Shown here one piece after another: positions 1 to 6,745 of a DNA stretch of 32,553 nucleotides (its first letter is position 1; every line of letters begins with the position of its first letter). Where the stretch lies: contig NZ_DAHUXJ010000140.1 of NCBI RefSeq assembly GCF_027307225.1, positions 1 to 32,553 on the forward strand. The letters run 5' to 3'. A model generated the notes under the pieces. The model worked only from the letters and a program-made list of their open reading frames with translations. It did no database searches and was not told the origin of the DNA. This DNA is from Bradyrhizobium sp. GTDB lineage: Bacteria; Pseudomonadota; Alphaproteobacteria; Rhizobiales; Xanthobacteraceae. Position numbers and translations under genes: made by a program.

Positions 1-55
1 GCAGTACAAAAATATGCTTCGACGTATCCATTCCAATGCGGATAATCTGTCCCAC
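1..55 (-). CDS. IS110-family transposase, N-terminal 18 codons (cut by window edge)
   Basis: Read from position 55 leftward, a GTG start gives VGQIIRIGMDTSKHIFVL and stays open to the window edge. The segment I-G-M-D-T-S-K is the hallmark opening of IS110-family transposases, whose first catalytic Asp of the RuvC-like DEDD domain lies here (D10). The remaining protein, including the C-terminal Tnp20 domain with its catalytic Ser, is outside the window, so I cannot say whether the gene is intact. GTG at 55 is the natural start because the family motif normally begins within ten residues of the N-terminus. This is a call from motif recognition over only 18 residues, but the match to the family opening is specific. 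Confidence 0.75.
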   Translation of the reverse strand, partial: MGQIIRIGMDTSKHIFVL

Positions 56-200
56 CGACGGCTCCCTTGTCTGAGATTTGCAACAACCTCATTCTGGCAC
101 ACTGATGCCGTAGGGGGCCGTCCACCCCATCAACCACTGGCAACGGTCGTCAACTGGGCTGGGGCACCAACCTCAGTCACATCGAACATCGGTGGCTGAT
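56..200 (-). ncRNA. Putative IS110 bridge RNA region
   Basis: In IS110-group elements the noncoding end upstream of the transposase encodes a structured bridge RNA with target-binding and donor-binding loops. This interval has the right place and length (about 145 nt). It contains self-complementary GC runs: on the minus strand, GGTGCCCCA can pair with a later TGGGGTGG, and GGGG-TGGACGG-CCCC can form a small hairpin. The loops cannot be assigned without the other element end and the target. The call rests on position and family knowledge more than on a proven fold. Confidence 0.4.
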
Positions 201-202
201 GG

Positions 203-241
203 GTCCCGGAGCGCGCTTGCTCACGCTCGCTTGTCCGGGAC
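203..241. repeat. REP-like palindrome downstream of guaB
   Basis: GTCCCGGA (203-210) is perfectly complementary to TCCGGGAC (234-241), with a 23-nt GC-rich interior. It lies 10 bases past the guaB stop codon and can act as the guaB terminator. Similar short palindromes are common in Bradyrhizobium intergenic DNA (recall). Confidence 0.6.
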
Positions 242-250
242 GACGAGAAA

Positions 251-1747
251 TCACGCCCCGCCAGGATAATTCGGCGCTTCGCGGGTGATCGTCACGTCGT
301 GCACGTGGCTTTCGCGCAAGCCGGCACCGGTGATGCGGACGAACTGCGCCTTGTCGTGGAATTCGGCAAGGTTACGCGCGCCGACATAGCCCATCGCGGC
401 GCGCAGGCCGCCGGCGAGCTGATGCATGACATTGGCGACCGGCCCCTTGTAGGGCACCTGCCCCTCGATGCCTTCCGGCACCAGCTTGAGCGTGTCCTTG
501 ATGTCCTGCTGGAAATAGCGATCGGCGGAGCCGCGCGCCATCGCGCCGACCGAGCCCATCCCGCGATAGGCCTTGTAGGAGCGGCCCTGCCACAAAAACA
601 CTTCACCCGGCGTCTCGTCGGTGCCGGCAAGCAGCGAGCCGACCATGGCGATGTCGGCGCCGGCCGCGAGCGCCTTGGCCAGATCGCCGGAGAACTTGAT
701 GCCGCCGTCGGCGATCACGGGCACGTCGGCTTTCTTCGCCGCCTCGACCGCATCCATGATCGCGGTGAGCTGCGGCACGCCAACACCGGCGACAATTCGC
801 GTGGTGCAGATCGAGCCCGGGCCGATGCCGACCTTGATCGAATCTGCGCCCGCATCGATCAGTGCCTGCGCACCTTCCTTGGTGGCGACATTGCCGGCAA
901 TCACCTGCACCGCATTGGACAGCCGCTTGATGCGGTTGACCGCCTCCAGCACCCGCGCCGAATGCCCATGAGCGGTGTCGACCACGACCAGGTCGACGCC
1001 GGCATCGATCAGCAGTTCGGTGCGCTCGAAGCCGCCTTCGCCGACGGTGGTCGCGGCCGCCACACGAAGGCGGCCCTGCGCGTCCTTGCAGGCAAGCGGA
1101 TGGGCGACGGCTTTTTCCATGTCCTTGACGGTGATCAGGCCGACGCAGCGATATTGCTCGTCGACGACCAAGAGCTTCTCGATGCGATGCTGGTGCAGCA
1201 GCCGCTTGGCCTCGTCCTGGCTGACGCCCTCGCGCACGGTCACGAGATTTTCATGCGTCATCAGCTCGGAGACTTTTTGTCTTGGATCGGTGGCAAAGCG
1301 CACGTCGCGGTTGGTGAGAATGCCGACCAGTTTTCCCGGCCTGCCTTCGCCGGCGCCGGTGACCACGGGAATTCCGGAAATACCATGGATGCTCATCAGC
1401 GCGTGCGCGTCCGACAGCATCGCATCGGGGCCGATGGTGAGCGGATTGACCACCATTCCGGATTCATACTTCTTGACCTGGCGCACCTGCGCCGCCTGGC
1501 CCTCCGGATCGAAATTGCGGTGAATGACGCCAACGCCGCCCGCCTGCGCCATGGCGATCGCCATGCGCGCTTCGGTGACGGTGTCCATGGCCGAGGCCAT
1601 GATCGGAATGTTGAGCGGGATGGCGCGGGTGACGCGTGAGCGGATATCGGCTTCAGAAGGCAGAACGTCGGAAAGGCTAGGTTTCAGCAGCACGTCATCG
1701 AAAGTGAACGCTTCACTGATCGCCGGAAGTCCCTGTACCTGCGCCAT
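251..1747 (-). CDS. guaB: Inosine-5'-monophosphate dehydrogenase
   Basis: This enzyme oxidises IMP to XMP with NAD+, the committed step of guanine nucleotide synthesis, in the cytoplasm. The protein is 498 aa, the normal bacterial length. The N-terminal barrel begins with FTFDDVLL; a CBS-domain pair spans about residues 95-215; the catalytic loop GPGSICTTR carries the nucleophilic Cys at about 314; and the C-terminal half holds the IMP-binding GMGS and flap segments. I start at ATG 1747 because GGAG lies 6 nt upstream; an in-frame TTG at 1753 would add two residues without a well-spaced ribosome site. The leader contains an 11-bp hairpin and two further hairpins that may modulate expression. 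The gene appears to be transcribed alone. Confidence 0.97.
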   Translation of the reverse strand: MAQVQGLPAISEAFTFDDVLLKPSLSDVLPSEADIRSRVTRAIPLNIPIMASAMDTVTEARMAIAMAQAGGVGVIHRNFDPEGQAAQVRQVKKYESGMVVNPLTIGPDAMLSDAHALMSIHGISGIPVVTGAGEGRPGKLVGILTNRDVRFATDPRQKVSELMTHENLVTVREGVSQDEAKRLLHQHRIEKLLVVDEQYRCVGLITVKDMEKAVAHPLACKDAQGRLRVAAATTVGEGGFERTELLIDAGVDLVVVDTAHGHSARVLEAVNRIKRLSNAVQVIAGNVATKEGAQALIDAGADSIKVGIGPGSICTTRIVAGVGVPQLTAIMDAVEAAKKADVPVIADGGIKFSGDLAKALAAGADIAMVGSLLAGTDETPGEVFLWQGRSYKAYRGMGSVGAMARGSADRYFQQDIKDTLKLVPEGIEGQVPYKGPVANVMHQLAGGLRAAMGYVGARNLAEFHDKAQFVRITGAGLRESHVHDVTITREAPNYPGGA

Positions 1748-1781
1748 TACCAACTCCGTCTGAATTCTGGATAAGCCAAAG

Positions 1782-1808
1782 CGACGGCGAAGGCTGGCTT
1801 CGCCGTCG
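1782..1808 (-). promoter_or_regulatory. Perfect 11-bp hairpin in the guaB leader
   Basis: CGACGGCGAAG (1782-1792) and CTTCGCCGTCG (1798-1808) form an 11-bp perfect stem with a 5-nt loop, 34 nt upstream of the guaB ATG. On the minus strand it is followed by CTTTGG, which is too poor in T for a good terminator. It could be an mRNA-stabilising leader structure or an attenuator; the sequence does not decide. Confidence 0.55.
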
Positions 1809-1867
1809 AATCGGGCCCATCGGTAGGGTTGGCGGTGGTCGATAGCACGCCACCATCACGAATCAAA

Positions 1868-1898
1868 GGGGCCAATCCGCATTCCTGCGGATGGCCCC
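1868..1898 (-). terminator. Strong hairpin between the small secreted-protein gene and guaB
   Basis: GGGGCC and ATCCGCA (1868-1873, 1875-1881) pair with TGCGGAT and GGCCCC (1886-1892, 1893-1898), leaving one bulged A and a four-base loop. On the minus strand the hairpin is followed by TTTGATT. It is the second hairpin downstream of the 82-aa gene and may be a backup terminator, or part of the guaB leader if transcription starts upstream of it. Confidence 0.5.
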
Positions 1899-1916
1899 AA
1901 CAAGGTCAGTAGCGGC

Positions 1917-1955
1917 AAAAAAGCCGCCGACATGCCTTTGGGCATGCCAGGCGGC
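1917..1955 (-). terminator. Intrinsic terminator of the small secreted-protein gene
   Basis: GCCGCC (1923-1928) with CATGCC (1931-1936) pairs with GGCATG (1941-1946) and GGCGGC (1950-1955), with a small internal loop. On the minus strand the stem is followed directly by TTTTTT (1922-1917). It starts 13 nt past the stop codon, giving the textbook form of a Rho-independent terminator. Confidence 0.8.
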
Positions 1956-1968
1956 ATCAATTTCCGGC

Positions 1969-2217
1969 TTAGTTGCGGAATTCCTGCGCCGTGCGAACGC
2001 GCGACGAACCACTTTCGAGGCAGCGCCGGGCCGTCGCGATCTCGGCTTCGGTCGCGCCCTTGCTGCGCGCCCAAGCCTCAGCCATTTCGGCACTATATCT
2101 TGCTACATAGTAGCGAACGACCGAGCATGACGCGCGATGGAAAATTCCTTCGGCAGAGGCTTCAACCGGCGCCAGTGCAAAGAGGACGGCGACAACGAAG
2201 AGCAAGCGAAGCCCCAT
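1969..2217 (-). CDS. Small secreted protein of unknown function
   Basis: The product is 82 aa. Residues 1-22 look like a Sec signal peptide: a short charged start (MGLR), a hydrophobic core LLFVVAVLFALA, and an A-S-A cleavage-type site before EG. The mature part is about 60 residues, with two Cys that could form a disulfide in the periplasm, and a basic, helix-prone middle. I recognise no domain. Support for a real gene comes from the signal peptide, a GAAGGA sequence upstream of the ATG (spacing somewhat long at 11-12 nt) and a well-formed intrinsic terminator just after the stop. Overlapping plus-strand frames look like shadows. Confidence 0.7.
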   Translation of the reverse strand: MGLRLLFVVAVLFALAPVEASAEGIFHRASCSVVRYYVARYSAEMAEAWARSKGATEAEIATARRCLESGSSRVRTAQEFRN

Positions 2218-2539
2218 CTGCGGGTTTTTCCTTCTCTCAAAACACGTACAGGGAAATGTCGAGCAACACGGCTCGCGATAAGCGGCTTAGCTCTCACGAT
2301 GACTACAGCCGTACAACCCCATCTCAAACATATCAAGCAGGGGAGCTATGCAGGTGTGGACACGTTAAGGTTTCTGCACAAAATCGCCACAAACGGACAA
2401 CGAAGCCATCTCCTCACATCTTGTCGGAAACGCTTGAAATCAAAGGCTAACGATGGTGAATGCGCGTGTTCCATGATGGTCACCATGCCATATATGCGGA
2501 ACCCCCCGCCTTAGTTCCCCTCCATCACGAAAAATCTCA
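2218..2539. other. Divergent intergenic region between the small secreted-protein gene and the MFS exporter
   Basis: The 322 bases are richer in AT than the neighbours and should hold both divergent promoters. I see no convincing gene; the frames across it have no recognisable protein features. The only structure is a short inverted repeat, ATGGT-C-ACCAT (2476-2486), about 55 nt upstream of the MFS start, which could be an operator for the exporter gene. Confidence 0.4.
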
Positions 2540-4015
2540 ATGAACAAACAGCGTCTGATTCCGCTCATCGTGGCCACGGCCCTGTTCATGGAGAACATGG
2601 ATTCGACCGTCATTTCAACGTCCCTGCCGGCGATTGCGGGCGACATCGGGACGAGCCCGCTGACGCTCAAGCTCGCTATCACCTCCTATCTGTTGTCGCT
2701 CGCCGTGTTCATTCCGGCGAGCGGCTGGACCGCCGACCGCTTTGGCCCACGCCTGGTGTTCTCGAGCGCGATTGCCGTCTTCATGGCCGGCTCGATCGGC
2801 TGCGCGCTGTCGGGATCGGTGACGGATTTCGTGATCGCGCGCACGCTGCAAGGCATTGGCGGCGCTATGATGACGCCGGTCGGGCGTCTTGTGCTGTTAC
2901 GTTCGATCGACAAGAGCGCGCTGGTGAACGCCATGGCCTGGGTGACGGTACCGGCGCTGGTCGGGCCGGTGATCGGACCGCCGGTCGGCGGGTTCATCAC
3001 CACCTATTTCTCCTGGCACTGGATCTTCCTGATCAATATCCCGATCGGCCTGCTCGGCATCTTCATGGCCTTACGCTTCATTGATCCCATCAAGAGCGAC
3101 AGCCGCGAACCGTTTGATCTCTACGGCATGGTGCTGGCCGGGCTTGGACTGGCCGGCATCGCCTTCGGCCTCTCGGTCGCCGGACTCAATCTGTTGCCGT
3201 GGAGCGTTGTCGCATCGCTGGTGGCGATCGGCGCGATCTCGATGACGCTTTACGTCATCCACGCCCGGCGAACCGCCTCTCCAGTGCTCGATTTCGCGCT
3301 GTTGCGGCTCCCAACCATGCGCGCCAGTATCGTCGGCGGCTTCCTGTTCCGCGTCGGCGTCGGCGCGCTGCCATTCCTGCTGCCGCTTCTGATGCAGGTC
3401 GGATTCGGCCTCTCCCCGTTCCGCTCGGGGCTGGTGACGTTTGCCTCCGCCGTCGGGGCCATGGGCATGAAGACGCTGGCTGCGCGCATCATCCGAGCCT
3501 TCGGATTCCGCAACCTGATGACCGTCAACGCCGTCATCGGCTCGGTCTTTCTCGCTGCCTGCGCGCTCTTCACGGCAACGACGCCGCTGCTTCTGATCGC
3601 AATCATTCTGGTGGTCGGCGGCTTCTTCCGCTCGCTGGAATTCACCGCGATCAACACCGTCGCCTACGCCGAGGTCGATCCGCCGCAGATGAGCCGCGCC
3701 ACCACGCTCGTCAGCGTCAACCAGCAACTGGCGATTTCCGCCGGTGTCGCCATTGGCGCCCTCTGCGTGGAATCCACCCTGTTGATGCGCCACGTGCAGG
3801 AACTCACCGCCGACGCCTTTGCGCCGGCATTTCTCCTGGTAAGCGTGATATCGATGATGTCGGCCTTCCTGTTCTGGCGCATGCCCGACGACGCCGGCCA
3901 CGAAATTTCAGGCCGCAAGGCGGTCGAGATTTCCAGCCGCAAGGGGGCGGCGAAAGAAGCGGTCAAGGCCGCAAGCCAGGGTACCCAGGACGCGCGAGAT
4001 CAGAAGTTGGGGTGA
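2540..4015 (+). CDS. DHA2-family (EmrB/QacA-type) MFS drug exporter
   Basis: A 491-aa inner-membrane proton antiporter, probably with 14 membrane segments, exporting hydrophobic or cationic compounds. The N-terminus has the family opening ENMDSTVISTSLPAIA in the first helix, the motif-A loop GWTADRFGPR between helices 2 and 3, and the antiporter motif C, PALVGPVIGPPVGG, in helix 5. Its length fits the 14-helix group. The C-terminal tail is short, charged and lysine-rich. There is no adjacent membrane-fusion (EmrA-like) subunit and no adjacent regulator, so the substrate cannot be inferred. No strong ribosome site precedes ATG 2540; the start is chosen because the first helix begins at once. 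Confidence 0.88.
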   Translation: MNKQRLIPLIVATALFMENMDSTVISTSLPAIAGDIGTSPLTLKLAITSYLLSLAVFIPASGWTADRFGPRLVFSSAIAVFMAGSIGCALSGSVTDFVIARTLQGIGGAMMTPVGRLVLLRSIDKSALVNAMAWVTVPALVGPVIGPPVGGFITTYFSWHWIFLINIPIGLLGIFMALRFIDPIKSDSREPFDLYGMVLAGLGLAGIAFGLSVAGLNLLPWSVVASLVAIGAISMTLYVIHARRTASPVLDFALLRLPTMRASIVGGFLFRVGVGALPFLLPLLMQVGFGLSPFRSGLVTFASAVGAMGMKTLAARIIRAFGFRNLMTVNAVIGSVFLAACALFTATTPLLLIAIILVVGGFFRSLEFTAINTVAYAEVDPPQMSRATTLVSVNQQLAISAGVAIGALCVESTLLMRHVQELTADAFAPAFLLVSVISMMSAFLFWRMPDDAGHEISGRKAVEISSRKGAAKEAVKAASQGTQDARDQKLG

Positions 4016-4030
4016 CAAGACCGCCGCTGC

Positions 4031-4250
4031 CTCATCCCTCCCCCGCGTCAGCGTGGGGAGGGTGGCACTTCGCGAGCAGAGCGAACGAAGTGTCGGGTGG
4101 GGGCGTCAGTCCGCCCGTCCATCGCAAAGATCCGGCACTTGGCCAAGTTTCCAAACATGCATTGCGATGAGAAAACTCCCCCACCCTGGCCTTCGCTCCG
4201 CTTCGGCCTTCCCTCCCCGCTGCTCGCTACGCTCGCGGGGGAGGGATAAG
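4031..4250. repeat. Compound intergenic repeat with terminal inverted repeats
   Basis: ATCCCTCCCCCGCG (4034-4047) is perfectly inverted at 4234-4247, and the match extends to 16 of 17 bases. The interior has two purine/pyrimidine-skewed blocks, GTGGGGAGGGTGG near the left end and CTTCCCTCCCCGC near the right, plus short palindromes. This fills nearly all of the 303-nt gap between the MFS exporter (plus) and the GFA gene (minus), which converge here. It may work as a bidirectional terminator. No gene is supported inside. I recall similar blocks in other Bradyrhizobium intergenic regions. Confidence 0.6.
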
Positions 4251-4318
4251 CAAGAGACGCAACTCAAAGCCCGGCTCCTTCCCGTCCCTACACCCCGTCG
4301 CCAATGGTGGCGCGCCGA

Positions 4319-4717
4319 CTATTCCGGTGCGCCAGACAGTTGCGGAAGATCGTCAGTGATCGTGAACCACGGAGCCTTGCTGCCAACGTGGACGTGGAGC
4401 TTCGGTTCGATGCCCGGATCGTCATCCAACGTGCCCAGCGGCAGGCCATAGTATTTCGGGTAATCGTCGAACTTGCTCAGGATCGGAGAGCCGCACACCC
4501 GGCAAAACCCCCTGTAATTTCCCGGTGACGATTCGTAAAAGGTGATGAGTTCCTCGCCTTGCACGAATTCAAAGTCAGCCGATTTCACGCTGGCCCGGCT
4601 ACGGAAGGCGCTCCCTTGCGCCTTTCGACACATCGAGCAATGGCAATTCATGGCGCCAGATAGCTGCCCGCGGATCTGATACCTGACGCCGCCGCACAAG
4701 CAACTTCCGCGCAACAT
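4319..4717 (-). CDS. GFA-family zinc-binding protein
   Basis: A 132-aa protein of the glutathione-dependent formaldehyde-activating (GFA, CENP-V) fold. Zinc ligands are visible as C6-x-C8 (SCLCGG), C25-x-C27 and C30 (CHCSMC), and C72-x2-C75 (CRVCGSP), the usual pattern. Length is normal. ATG 4717 has GGAGG five nt upstream; an in-frame GTG two codons earlier would sit on the ribosome site, so I reject it. Family members often have no known substrate, and activity with formaldehyde and glutathione should not be assumed. It appears monocistronic. Confidence 0.88.
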   Translation of the reverse strand: MLRGSCLCGGVRYQIRGQLSGAMNCHCSMCRKAQGSAFRSRASVKSADFEFVQGEELITFYESSPGNYRGFCRVCGSPILSKFDDYPKYYGLPLGTLDDDPGIEPKLHVHVGSKAPWFTITDDLPQLSGAPE

Positions 4718-4768
4718 GTGCACCTCCCCTTGTTCCTTAAACCGGACGCTAGCCCAACCGTGACGAAG

Positions 4769-5458
4769 TTATTGTGAACTCTTCGTTCCGCGAAATCCCG
4801 TCGCCAGCACATAGCGCTCGGAAGAGTCCTGCCGGCTGGCGGCAGGTTTCACATGGCGAACGCCTGCATAGTCGCGTTTGAGCTGCGCCATCAGCTCGGC
4901 ATCCGCCCCGCTTTGAAAGGTTTTCGCGAGGAACGTGCCGCCCGGCTTCAGCACCTCGGCGGCAAAGGCGGCGGCCGCTTCCACCAGCCCAACCATCCGC
5001 AACTGGTCGGTCTTGCGATGACCGGTGGTGTTGGCCGCCATGTCGGACATCACGACATCGGCGCGCCCGTCCATCATCGCGACCAGCCGCTCCGGCGCAC
5101 GCTCGCCAAGAAAATCGAGTTGCGCGAAGGTTACGCCCGGGATCTCCGGCATCTCGAGCAAATCGATCGCCACCACCCTGCCCTTGCCGCTCGCAATGCC
5201 GACCCGCTTGGCCGCGACCTGGCTCCAGCCGCCGGGCGCCGCGCCGAGATCGACCACCGTCATGCCGGATTTAAGCAAATGATATTTGTCGTCGATCTCG
5301 GTGAGCTTGTAGGCCGCACGCGAGCGCAATCCCTCGCGCTTGGCGCGCGCCACATAGGGATCGTTGAGCTGCCGTTCCAGCCAGAGTTTTGAGGACAGCT
5401 TGCGCTTGCCCGCGCTCTTGACGGTAACGTGCAGCCGCCCGGTCGTGTCTTTCGCCAT
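4769..5458 (-). CDS. rlmE: 23S rRNA (uridine-2552-2'-O)-methyltransferase
   Basis: RlmE (FtsJ/RrmJ) methylates the ribose of U2552 in the A-loop of 23S rRNA late in 50S assembly, using S-adenosylmethionine. The 229-aa protein has the SAM-binding motif VVDLGAAPGGWSQ at about 68-80 and the catalytic tetrad K51 (AAYKL), D139 (SDMAA), K179 (LAKTF) and E214 (SSERY), all intact. The N-terminal 25 residues are a basic extension, common in alphaproteobacteria. The gene lies 16 nt downstream of the ppx/gppA-family gene on the same strand, so the two are probably co-transcribed. Confidence 0.95.
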   Translation of the reverse strand: MAKDTTGRLHVTVKSAGKRKLSSKLWLERQLNDPYVARAKREGLRSRAAYKLTEIDDKYHLLKSGMTVVDLGAAPGGWSQVAAKRVGIASGKGRVVAIDLLEMPEIPGVTFAQLDFLGERAPERLVAMMDGRADVVMSDMAANTTGHRKTDQLRMVGLVEAAAAFAAEVLKPGGTFLAKTFQSGADAELMAQLKRDYAGVRHVKPAASRQDSSERYVLATGFRGTKSSQ

Positions 5459-5474
5459 GTGATGCCTGATGCGC

Positions 5475-6539
5475 TTACCGGTTGGCCAGCGCGCCGTCTT
5501 CGCGCATCATTTCCACCAGCATGCCCTCGCGAAGCCCCCGGTCGGCGACGCGCAGCCGCCGCAGCGGGAAGGCGTTGCGGATCGCATCGAGAATGGCGCA
5601 GCCCGCCAACACCAGATCGGCGCGCTCGACGCTGATGCAGTGGTTGGCGGCGCGCTCCTGATAGCTCATGCCGAGCAGCCGGGCGATGGTTGCGGTAATC
5701 TCGGCATCGTTCATCCAGATGCCGTCGACCCGCCGCCGGTCGTAGCGATGCAGGTTGAGATGGATGCCGGCGAGCGTCGTCACCGTGCCCGAGGTGCCGA
5801 GCAGATGCATGTCCGTCAGGTCCCGGGCATGCTCGGCCGCGAAAGGAGCGACGTGCTTTGCGACTTCAGCGGTCATCGCGGCGTAGCATTGCTCACTGAC
5901 ATCGCGGCCGCCGAAATGCTCGGCCAGCGTCACCACGCCGAGTGGAATCGACATCCACGCCTTGATGCGCGCCGTCGGCTCACGCAACGAGGGATCGCGC
6001 TCGATCCGCACCAGTTCGGTGGACCCGCCACCGATATCGAACAGGATCGCGCCGCGTCCCCTGGGATCGAGCAGCGGCGAGCAGCCGATCACCGCGAGCG
6101 CCGCCTCGGTCTCGCGGTCGATGACCTCGAGGCGAATGCCGGTTTCGGCCGCGACACGGTCTCGGAATCCGTCGGCATTGGAGGCCGCGCGGCAGGCTTC
6201 CGTTGCGATCAGCCGCAGCCGCCTCGCCTTCCGCGACCGGATCTTGTCGCGGCAAACGGCGAGCGCGGCGATCGCGCGTTCGATCGCCGCCTCGCTGATG
6301 CAGCCGGTGGCCGAGATGCCCTCGCCGAGGCGCACGATCCGCGAAAACGAATCGACCACGCGAAAGCCGTCCACGGTGGGACATGCGATCAACAGGCGGC
6401 AGTTATTGGTGCCGAGATCGAGCGCGGCATAGACCTCGGTACCCGGCACCAGCCTTGCCGCGGCGGCATCCGCCGCGACCGGTATGGCCAGGCCTCCGCG
6501 CGACGCCGCGTCGTCGCGAGCCCGCGTATCCTCATTCAT
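5475..6539 (-). CDS. Ppx/GppA-family phosphatase
   Basis: Members of this actin-like ATPase-fold family hydrolyse polyphosphate or pppGpp. The 354-aa protein has the phosphate-1 motif ALDLGTNNCRLL at about 39-50, the acidic region DRETEAAL at about 141-148, and the phosphate-2 motif FDIGGGSTEL at about 167-176. It has only the two actin-like domains, without the C-terminal HD-like domain of E. coli Ppx, which is the short form usual in alphaproteobacteria. Polyphosphatase and pppGpp phosphatase roles cannot be told apart from sequence. It precedes rlmE by 16 nt. The start at 6539 has only a weak purine-rich site upstream. Confidence 0.9.
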   Translation of the reverse strand: MNEDTRARDDAASRGGLAIPVAADAAAARLVPGTEVYAALDLGTNNCRLLIACPTVDGFRVVDSFSRIVRLGEGISATGCISEAAIERAIAALAVCRDKIRSRKARRLRLIATEACRAASNADGFRDRVAAETGIRLEVIDRETEAALAVIGCSPLLDPRGRGAILFDIGGGSTELVRIERDPSLREPTARIKAWMSIPLGVVTLAEHFGGRDVSEQCYAAMTAEVAKHVAPFAAEHARDLTDMHLLGTSGTVTTLAGIHLNLHRYDRRRVDGIWMNDAEITATIARLLGMSYQERAANHCISVERADLVLAGCAILDAIRNAFPLRRLRVADRGLREGMLVEMMREDGALANR

Positions 6540-6745
6540 TCAATTGTCTTTCTCGGGGCTAGCGCCCGCCGAGGAATGTCGGTTTCGGGGGCAACTCTAG
6601 CAGTGGCGAGGCTAGTGGCAAGGGCGGTGCAGCAATCCCTATATACCACCATGCCTATTCTGCCGTTGTCGCCAGCAGAGGCGTAGTTTATTGGGGTTTG
6701 GGCTGCCAAAGCCGCAGAAAAGGCGGCCATTTTCGGATATTTTAG

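Larger units (their letters stand above)
1..203 (-). mobile_element. IS110-family insertion sequence, noncoding end plus transposase start
   Basis: The transposase start at 55 is preceded (minus strand) by about 150 noncoding bases and then, at 203-241, by a REP-like palindrome. IS110 elements lack classical terminal inverted repeats, so the outer boundary cannot be fixed from sequence alone; I place it just before the palindrome at about 203. A long noncoding stretch upstream of the transposase is typical of the IS110 group, as opposed to the IS1111 group. Confidence 0.6.

Noticed and set aside
299..1639. 446-codon open frame on the plus strand opposite guaB
   Set aside because: It is the antisense shadow of a clearly identified gene; its product is His/Asp/Arg-rich with no domain, as expected from GC-rich third-position bias.
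2137..2514. 125-codon plus-strand frame in the divergent region upstream of the MFS exporter
   Set aside because: It overlaps the start of the small secreted-protein gene, has no ribosome site or recognisable features, and covers the expected promoters.
6597..6615. Two CTAG sites in the ppx/gppA-molybdenum hydroxylase intergenic region
   Set aside because: The bases around them are not complementary, so there is no hairpin of the paired-element type.
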